This document shows, in pieces, positions 55,750-64,000 of a stretch of 64,000 nt of DNA. Below the pieces are notes generated by a model that was given only the letters and a program-made list of their open reading frames with translations, searched no databases and had not been told where the DNA came from. The position numbers were made by a program, and so were the translations under genes. Position 1 is the first letter of the stretch, and each line of letters starts with the position of its first letter. Origin of the DNA: Panicum virgatum (taxonomy: Eukaryota; Streptophyta; Magnoliopsida; Poales; Poaceae); the NCBI RefSeq assembly GCF_016808335.1, contig NC_053149.1, positions 26,015,238 to 26,079,237 of the forward strand, written 5' to 3'.

Positions 55750-58700
55750 TGTTGGTGTCTCTTATGCTCAATCTGAATAGGTATTCTGCAAGCGCACAGA
55801 ATTCACCGTGTAGCACTTCACCTTGGAGTATTCCAGGGTATCGTAAAATCCTCTGGGATGCACTATGGTAAAGTGTATCGTAAATTGTAGTGTCAACCTT
55901 TACTGATATTATCGAATGACTAATTTAGCAGGGGTAAGCTAGATAACTGATGAGATAAATGGCCAAGCTAAGACCGAGCGACACACAGGAGATTCTATAC
56001 CTTAGAGAGGTAGCAGCTGGGATGACAACGAGCGAGAAAGGACTCCTGAAACACTTCTAAACTACTGAGCTAGCCTCACTAGAGCTAATCTAAGCTTCTA
56101 ACTTCATGTCGGAACTAGGAGCTTACTTCGGCGGCCTAAGCAAAGGGCGCAGGCAGGGGTGAGAAGGGGCCCAACATACTTTTGGCAATCCTACTGCTAT
56201 GAAAACACCCAAATGTGGTGTCACACCCGATTTTAAGGACAAAACCGAATGCATAGCTATTTGTATGCCAGGATCAAGTTTCATACATATAGAGATATTA
56301 TAAGTGAATAATCAGTAACATTAGCACGAAAAAGAGATAAACAACAATTAAAAGATTATCAAAGTTATACAGCTTATCTTGGAAACGAAGGCTTCAACTT
56401 CACAGGCAATCGACTGGGGGTTGCGTACGCCTAGAACTCAGCATCATCTTCGAAAGACTTCACATCAACTTTCTCCTCTAAGCAGCAGTAAGCAAGAGTG
56501 AGTACACTTATGGTTGGTACTCAACAAGGCCACAAGAAATAACCAGAGCATGATTTATATCCATCTTTAAGTTTATTAATCATGTGAGGGTCCAAAACGC
56601 TCTTGACCGTGAGTACAGCTAACCGGTTAGTTTTAACTCTGCAGAGGTTGTACACTTTCACTACAATTCGCGTAAAAGTTCTAAAGAACTTTGAAACCAA
56701 CCACGCATGTGCTAGCTAGGCACAATACCACACTTCCGAGGTGTGATTGCATAGGGATGCTACGAGGCCTTTACAAAGAATTCCTATATGTAAGTGTTGG
56801 TCCCTTCATTTGCAGTCCCTCAGAAGACACAGCTTCCTTCACCTGCTCCACCACACAAGCCCAAACACCACCAAACGAGCCACCCCAACACCACATATAG
56901 TTCATCTAATTAATCAGCCAAGACCAAAGCCATATAGTATTGTGGTTGTACTGTTTTCCTGGGTGGTTCTCCATGTTTCAATTAAACATAATATTCTTGT
57001 ATATAAGCATAGAAAGAAAGATAGTTAGGGTCACTTGCCTTTCACCAACAAAAAATTACTCTCACTGCTCTTCAGCTCTTGCTCACTTGGAATTCTTGAT
57101 CCTTCAAGCTTCAAATAACGATCCTTCTACTCGAAACAATCATCGACAACATACAAAGCAAACAATAGGTACAACTAAGAACAATACACCAAAACAAAAG
57201 AAAGGAATAAAAAGAACACACTAAAGGATAGGGCTCGTTGCTCTGATTACGAGAACGCAAGAAACGCGGAAAACGGAGCTACGGTTGAAAAGAAATAACT
57301 ATCGGAAGATTTGTATTATTATTGAACAAAGAACTATGAGGTTCATTTATTTTATGTGGGAAAACAAATGTAAAGGATATTTAAAATAATTATCCTAAAT
57401 TATAATTAACTCATTATATTCATGTTCGCAAAAGCGATGTTGAACTTAGTCAAATTTTATATATAGTTGTCTATATAGAAATTATATTATACTAATTAAA
57501 CAATTAATTAAAGAATAGATATGTGAGAGCATGTAAACACTTAACTTTATATGATTCCTATTGAACTAAGAAATTAAATTATAAACACAATTGAGTTGAT
57601 ATTAATCAAATTAACATTACTTATGAAAAAGTGGAGTAAACATCTAATTAGCTTTTAATCAGAAAAACTAGTTGAGAGAATTATTAATCAAATTAAATTT
57701 ATATTAAATTCAAAACAGGAACTATAGCACAACGACACTACTAAATGATAGCTTAGACTATTTGAAAACCAACGCAACAAGAACAGACTAAATCGGAGCT
57801 AAAATGTGAAAACTACGCTAGAAACAGGGTTAGAGGGACCTATACGTGATTATCTATAGATTTCAGGGGCTAGCAAAAGAATTTCGCAAGGCACAGGCAA
57901 TAGTGCTTGCAAAAAGGTTAAAGGTTGGGGTCAGATCTACAAAACTAGGGTCCTAGGATGGCGGGTTCAATTTTGTAAAAAGACAGGGGTTAAAACGAAA
58001 ATATCAGGGCTGTTATGTAAATATTTTTGAATATGGTTGGACCGCGGGTTGATTTAGATAAATAGAGAGGCTTTTTTGCAAAAACTCCTGGGTTGACCGG
58101 TATGGACCTCTTGACCTGGGTTAGATCTAATCTGGATCGTTGGATTTAGATTGGATGGCTCAGAACGGATCAGGCGGAGGGCGGCGGCGCTTGGCGCCGG
58201 CGGCGGCGGAGCTCGCCGGCGTTGACTGAAATCACGATTCCGTCCACGATTTCGACTCGGGTTTGACCTAGGAGGGAGAGGGCGGCACCGTGAATGTAAT
58301 TAAGGGCTTGGGAGGAGGCGTCGACGTGGCGGAGGGCGAGCTCAGCGGTGAGGGGTGGTCGGGGTGCTCCGGCGAGTAAATCCCGGCGATAGAGAGCGAA
58401 AGAGAGGGGAAAAGGGCCGGCGAGTATCCTCACCACAGCTCAGAGCTCCTACGGCGGCTGGACTTCGAAGGAAGGCGGCGGAGCGGCGAGTTGGCGGCGG
58501 TACCGTGCCCAACGGGCTCCAATGGCGGTGCGCTAGGGTTTGTTGGTCAAGGGTGGCGGCACAGACAAAAAAAGGGTCCAAGGGGGCGGTAGCAGCCACT
58601 ATTTATGGGGGCACCTGGGTGCCTTGGCATGCGGGCTGAAGGAAGGTGCGGGCGCGTGGGCGCTGGACTCGAAGCGGAGTCCTGCTCGGGCACGGCGGGG

Positions 58701-60421
58701 AAGAAGGTCCTGACGGGTGGGGCCCGCATGGCGGCGGCAGAGAAAGGAGAGGGAGGAGGGCGCCGGATTGGGCCAGAAGAAGGGAGTGGGCCGGCTGGGG
58801 AAGCTGGGCCGGACGGGGAAAAAGAAAGAAAAAAGAAAAAGGGCTGTGGGGGTGGGCTGGGCCAAAAGAGAGGCAAAGGGGAGAGAAAAGGGTTTTGCAT
58901 TTTCTTGAAGAGAAACAATCTCATTCAATTTAAATTTGAATTCAAGAATTCAAATTCAAACTCAACAAACAATAAAACAATGCATTGCGGCATGAATGCA
59001 ACACGAAGAACAATTTAATTTCATTTTTTAAAAAAAACAACCAATTATTTTAGTATTTATATACTAAATTCCTTGTGAAGAAATAAATGTTGGGAAAAAT
59101 TTTAGATTTATTGGAAAAATTGTTGCTTTAATTTTTCTTATAATCACATCCTGAAATCCAAAAATTTTAGGGTGTGACACGTGGTGGACTACGAGGGACG
59201 GACAAGGCTGTCACCATTTGCCGCCTACCACTGCGATACCGTGGGGTGGAACACACTTTCTAGCTAGTACTGAGTTAGACACCATGTCTGCTCTCGGTAC
59301 TAGGATTTCTCTTGAGGCCTTCAAGAGGAATCCCCCTCAACCTAGTGAACTAACTTGAGTTACAGTAGTACGGGCGAGAAAACCCGTAAGACTAACTCCG
59401 ACAAATAAGGAAGGGAACTTAAACTGAATTAGAGGTAAAACTTACTCCCGCAGACAAGTACGAGTACTTGAGAAGATAAAACTTGCAAAAAGTAAAGCTG
59501 ACTCAAGCAAATAAAGAAGATAACTTATATTAAAAATGGTCAAAGGAAAAGATACAAGAGCTTTATCGATCTCCGATGATGACTCCGGATCCCCGAGACA
59601 AGCTCGACTCGACTCTAACTCCGAACTACTAACCTACTCTAGACTTGAGAAGAGAGAATTGCTCCTTGAGTGTGTGTTTATAAGCGAGGGGGAGATTGCT
59701 ATTTATAGGCTTCCAAGGTCGGTAGAAGGCCGGTAATTCCATTAGCGCCAGGTACACGCAACTGTAGAGGCGGTGCTTAACTTCCACGCGAAATCGGGAG
59801 CCGGGAGGCTGCAAGGTGGGGCCGGGCAGCCCTCCCTTGGCCGGCCGGCCTAGGGGTGTGCCATCTGGCCACCGACCTTCTGTGGACGGCTCCTGATCTT
59901 CCCTGGACGTCAGTTCTCTGGGTGGTTTCCTCTGATGCTGCTGTCTTGGGCCGAGTGGCCTGAGGTAGGCCGGGCGGCCTGCCTCCGGAGCCCCTTGGCC
60001 CTCTGCTTTGCTGACGTTGCACAACATCAGTCCACACTACTTCTAGAATGGGAGGTTTCCCCATTTGACAATCATGGCACTGGCAGGTGGGCTTCTGAGT
60101 TGAACCTTGTGCCTTCCGGGTCCACCGACAGGATATGCAATGTTTGCCTTGTTCTAGATCCTTATGAACATGTCATATTGCTCCAGTGAAAGTATCAGAC
60201 CCATGTATGTGGAGGTGTCAGGCTAGTCGTCATGGGATGTGCCGGCCGGTCGGGAGTCTCTCTGATTTCGACCATCTTTGGACAGTGGATCCTACAAGCA
60301 CAACTCATCCAAAACTTGTAGAACTTATTAGAATCAAATAAAATATGCATGGAACATAGTGCAAAACTCAATTTATTCCTGAGAAGTTGACGGTCAGAAC
60401 ATGAGATAATGGCCGTCAACA
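55750..60421 (-). repeat. E 3' LTR (Athila-like, minus), split by S4
   Basis: A minus-strand LTR of about 1.7 kb without S4, from TGTTGACGGCC at 60421 to ...CACCAACA at 55750. TATAAATA 59707-59700, hairpin 59303-59333, GGTGACAGCC block near 59210. It is followed on the right by the reverse complement of a purine tract (CCCCCCAAGCTT), so it is the 3' LTR of a minus-strand element. The 5-bp left flank is ATCGT. Confidence 0.85.
56219..59179 (-). mobile_element. S4: solo Tekay-like LTR, TGTCACACCC variant
   Basis: A 2.96-kb solo LTR, TGTCACACCC to GGGTGTGACA, inserted in the E LTR. Flanks TGTGG (56214-56218) and CGTGG (59180-59184) differ by one CpG-type change. It is diverged from S1-S3 but has the same plan: GC-rich block 58140-58860 with ATAAATAG on the minus strand near 58599, a degenerate acidic frame near 57035-57150, and hairpin 56499-56523 (TGAGTAC/GTACTCA). 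Confidence 0.85.
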
Positions 60422-61992
60422 CCCCCCAAGCTTAAACTTTTGCTCGTCCTCAAGCAAAGCTTAACACTGAGGCTCGGTGGATTAGGAGTTGCATCGATAT
60501 TTGCCCTCTACATGTACCCTGTGCGCAGCATATTACTCTATCCATATGTACTTCGAGTAAGTTGGCTCATACCAATATGTTCTAAGTCATGGGGCTTATT
60601 TCACATTTCATCCCTTGTCTTGAGCGGTTGGAGGACTAAACAACCTTCACCGGAATATTTTCTTGTTTTCCCTGTTCAGGTTCACTCTCGGAATATTTCT
60701 TAGATATGCATATGATTAAAGTTCCCTGAAGGTACTCAATCGCTCAAGGTGTATGATCCTCACCAAAGTTGAAACTTGACCAACTTCTTCCTAACCTAAG
60801 GCTGATATCTGGAGTTATAGGTAGGAAGAGTGTGACATACCTTGATTACCTGAGTTGCTGAGCCGAAGAGTGATTCGAAAGAGGTAGGTGCTTGATCAAA
60901 TTCCGGTCTTATGGAATCACAAATGTTCAGGGGAGAGGGAGAAATGGACTCACACTTTGGAAATGTTTTTGGGGTCATTTTATTGAACTCCTCTTTTGCA
61001 TTATTTTGCTAAGGATCATGGGCACTTCTTCTTCTCTTTTTTTATAAGACGATAACCTCATGTCCTTCTTGAATTCAGCATTTTTCAAAGGGAACAATTG
61101 AAGAAATTTTGACCCTTTGGAAGTGGATAGGCACACAGTGGAGATTTTGGGCTGAGTTGTGGTGGAATTGTCTGGTGGTAGTGGATGACAATACCCGGAG
61201 TAGGTAATTGTCGTACCAGATGTTTTGAGGCTAGCAATGAAATGGGTACGCAAAGGAGAAAGACCAGCAGATGACAAGTACCTTTCCTTAAGCGAACTCA
61301 CCATTCGACAAAGCTCAAAGCAAATCAAGATAGGCTATAGTAGCTCATGTATGAAAATGTCATTATGGCTCTGGATGGGACATGTAAACCAACAGGGAAA
61401 TCTTTTATCATATTTTAATATTACTTCGAGAATTTCCCTTACTGAGGTAGACAGTTTTAATTCCAATGTAGGCCATCTCGAATCCCACAACAACTTAGAC
61501 TTAGAAATCATGTCAAATGCTCCCACACAAACAGATTAGTTGTGTCTATTATGTGCCAACTAGCTCTAGTACTAGATGAGTAAAAAGCTATAAACGGGGC
61601 ACATGCAAAGCTCAAACAGAGCAACTGTTCATCATTTCCAAGGTAAGAGTTTGCACGGATTTCCACACATTTATTCTAAGCATGGCAATTCACTTTTTTT
61701 TAACTAAGCTGAACGGAACGAGCGGGTATGACGACTTACCTGGGCACTGACGATCTCTCCCCCCAAGCTTCAATGAAGTTCGGGGCTACTGGTCTTGCTG
61801 TGGCGAGGTGTAGTATGCACCATGGTGCCAATCATATGACATGGAGGATATCATCCCCCAACTCTCCTGAGTGGGACTGGTGTTGTGATCGAGGCTGTGC
61901 CCCAACTCTTCCTGGCGAAACTCTATGGAGCCTATTCGGGTAGTGAGGCCCGACAACTCCCGTGTGAGCTAGTTGTCGTACTCAAAGAGTGT
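60422..61992 (-). other. E internal 3' region (minus), non-coding
   Basis: 1.57 kb adjoining the E 3' LTR. It begins with the reverse complement of the Athila 3' end (purine tract and a block resembling GAGCAAA...GCTTGGGGG of B). No protein motif recognised. It is cut at 61992 by element F. Confidence 0.6.
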
Positions 61993-63453
61993 TGTTGACG
62001 CTCCTTACCACCCCAATTTATGTACCGCAAGCGCACGGATCGTGGTAGCTTTTCCCTTAGAGTACTCCCCCAAGGTTTATCAATCCGTGGATCGACAAAG
62101 AACTACCTAAGGTTTTCCATCTAATCTAACGGATCTATCCTAACATGAAGCATTGATTGCATATAAAGGGGAAACCTTGATAGATATAAATTATGTACAA
62201 AGGTTGATCGCATCCATGAACATCGGTAAGGATAAAGCATGACCGAAGGTATGACTAAGCCTATCACACGCATTCTAGTTGTAGTTATAGCTAAACGAGT
62301 AAGCACAACATGCACCTCATCCAAAGCCTCTTTAAATCGCGACCTCTAAATTGACCCTCGAAACCCCAATCTTACACAGGCCACGCCCTGTCACGGCGCT
62401 CCCTATCAGTAGAGTAGTTTCAGAGCACGAAGATGTGTCGAACCCCTTTGGTATGTCTGGCATGAACCCCTAGCCACCACAGCTACAAGAACACCCTAAG
62501 TGACCTATCTTAAGAATAGATCTAAGAACAAGTGCACCAAAGAAAGAACGAACACCCAGGAGATACTTGATCGCTAAATAAATCGGATGATATGAAGACA
62601 TTATTCACATAATAGATTCGTTTGGATCGTCACCACCGAGTACATACCATCGACGACTCCAACTAGCTCATGAACTCCACCATGACACAACCACGCAGGG
62701 AGGCCATGGCGGCTAGGGGCGGCCTAAGCTATCTCCTAGACAACTTCGAAGACTTGCGGCAGCTGTCGTCTCCCTCCGGTCTTGGCCCTAGGTTTTCGTC
62801 GAGTTCTGTGTGGATGGATGCCCCGAGTTGAATAAGGTGCGAGCTATTTATGAGCCGAGGAAGACACCGGTCGAAGGGGAGGCCGAACCGCCTCGGAAAC
62901 GAGTTAGGCCACCGACTCATGGGCCTAGGCTGGCTGGCCTACCCTCTTTCGAGCCCACCTCGGTCTCATCTTTCGTGTGTAGACTCCTTGCATCTTCTAG
63001 TGTTTATGTCCTTCACGATTGCACCCCTTTGGACATCGTTATCTTGGAGATATCTTTGAGGAAAGGATAGGATAGGGAATCCTTCCTTAAATCTTCATTT
63101 GCTTTGCTTAATCCCGAAGTATCTTGATCTCATCTTCGTGGGCTTGGTCTTTTGGGCTCTCTTGGAGGATGGATGTGCATGAATGGGCTTCGAATCAACA
63201 TGGGCTTTGGCCCTTCCTTTGGGATTTGGCCTTCATCTTTCTCCGTGTTAGCGCTCGATCACGGGGCTCGTCATTTCATGCTACAAAATAGGCCAAAAAC
63301 CTGAAAAAATGAAGTTCCTCCAAAATATATGTGCAAATGTGAAAATGACTAATAATTAGGCCGGGGTTAGGACGGTTAGTGATTTTGATATTAAATTCAT
63401 GCCATTATCAAGGATAAACAAGGGATAAAATGGGTACTTAAGGAGCGCCAACA
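61993..63453 (-). repeat. F 3' LTR (Athila-like, minus)
   Basis: 1,461 bp, TGTTGGCGCTCC at 63453 to GAGCGTCAACA at 61993. ATAAATAG on the minus strand at 62851-62844. The conserved terminal block appears as CCGCAAGCGCACGGATCG at 62028. The left flank is AGTGT; the partner is outside the window. Confidence 0.8.
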
Positions 63454-64000
63454 TTCCCCCCATGCTTAAACCTTGCTCATCCTAGAGTAAGTCCAGGAGC
63501 TTTGCTTATAAAGAAATCAGCGTTGCCCCTCAATGTCCTCTCTGCACTTAGTCATACATAACAAGACATATTGCTCTCTCAAGTATTTAGCATTTAAGTT
63601 CATGTTGTGACCGGCTACTTTTTCATTATGGAGGATAGACTAGCAATTAAAGAACAAGCCACAATAATAAATAAATGCAATGCTCTCAAACTTAAGCGAA
63701 CTTCAAACATTTACCTTGTTTCATCGTGAAGAGTTTTCAAAAGAATGCATATCAAACATAAGTGAGGTTCTCTTGCAAAAGATCATGGAAACACTCATCT
63801 CATCAAGTTGCTCAAGCCTACATTAGATTGTCTTCAACCTATTCTACTCATATATAAAAGTGGAAGGCTTATGTGGAGCTTGGTCTAGTAAAACATTATA
63901 CTTGAAATATTATCAAACTAAGAGAGAGATCTAATGGAATTACCGAGACTAGTCAAAAAGGCCATTGGAAAATAATGTTGGAGAGAGAGAAAGATGAAAC
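63454..64000 (-). other. F polypurine tract and internal 3' end
   Basis: The reverse-complement purine tract (CCCCCCATGC) directly follows the LTR, then about 540 bp of AT-rich non-coding sequence to the window edge. It shows that F is a minus-strand element continuing to the right. Confidence 0.65.

Noticed and set aside
1037..59179. CRISPR-like or satellite arrays
   Set aside because: Repeats are dispersed LTR copies of kilobase size or short GGCCGGCC modules. No regularly spaced direct repeats with unique spacers.

Overview
The window looks like repeat-rich heterochromatin from a plant nuclear genome, most probably a grass. The reasons are very long Ty3/gypsy LTRs of the chromovirus Tekay/Del (RIRE3-like) type, Athila-like LTR elements primed by tRNA-Asp, a Transposase_28-type reading frame, GC-rich leader segments beside AT-rich segments, and many stop codons that fit cytosine-methylation decay. 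I found no ordinary host gene, rRNA, tRNA gene or CRISPR array. Almost every base can be assigned to one of about a dozen nested LTR retrotransposon insertions. The species cannot be fixed from the sequence alone.

Left third (1-29097). A minus-strand Tekay element (T2) has its 5' LTR at 25664-29097, a tRNA-Met primer site, an extra upstream gene (ORF0) and gag running off the left edge. Its ORF0 is split by two insertions only 35 bp apart. One is a solo LTR (S1, 20768-24380, TSD CCTCA). The other is a 19.7-kb plus-strand composite (T1, 1037-20727, TSD TCGAT) with the order LTR - ORF0 - gag - pol - LTR - ORF0 - truncated LTR, that is, a decayed tandem dimer. T1 pol carries protease, RT, RNase H, integrase and a C-terminal chromodomain, broken by a few stops.

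Middle (29098-43218). T2 sits inside a minus-strand Athila/Tat-like element (A1: LTR 30685-32118, primer site and gag at 29098-30684). To its right is a minus-strand Transposase_28-like frame in three pieces. It was split by a solo Tekay LTR (T3, 32364-39345), itself split by solo LTR S2 (35793-38916), and by solo LTR S3 (39385-42761).

Right third (43219-64000). This is a pile of Athila-like LTRs. It holds an inverted pair (A2 minus, C plus), a tandem partial LTR (C'), a complete non-autonomous gag-protease element (B, 46635-53463, TSD ATACT), a fragment of a gypsy integrase zinc-binding domain, the 5' end of a plus-strand element (D, 53852-55749), the 3' end of a minus-strand element (E) whose LTR is split by solo LTR S4 (56219-59179), and a further minus-strand element (F) leaving the right edge.

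The most interesting signals lie inside the long Tekay LTRs. First, a hairpin with compensatory base changes recurs in all eight hairpin-bearing LTR copies at a fixed distance from the LTR 3' end. Second, a short acidic reading frame is conserved between diverged LTRs with gaps only in multiples of three. Third, CAG|ATG acceptor-like junctions sit exactly at the starts of ORF0 and gag. Together they suggest that these LTRs carry a structured, possibly spliced and translated leader. All alignments and coordinates were made by eye.
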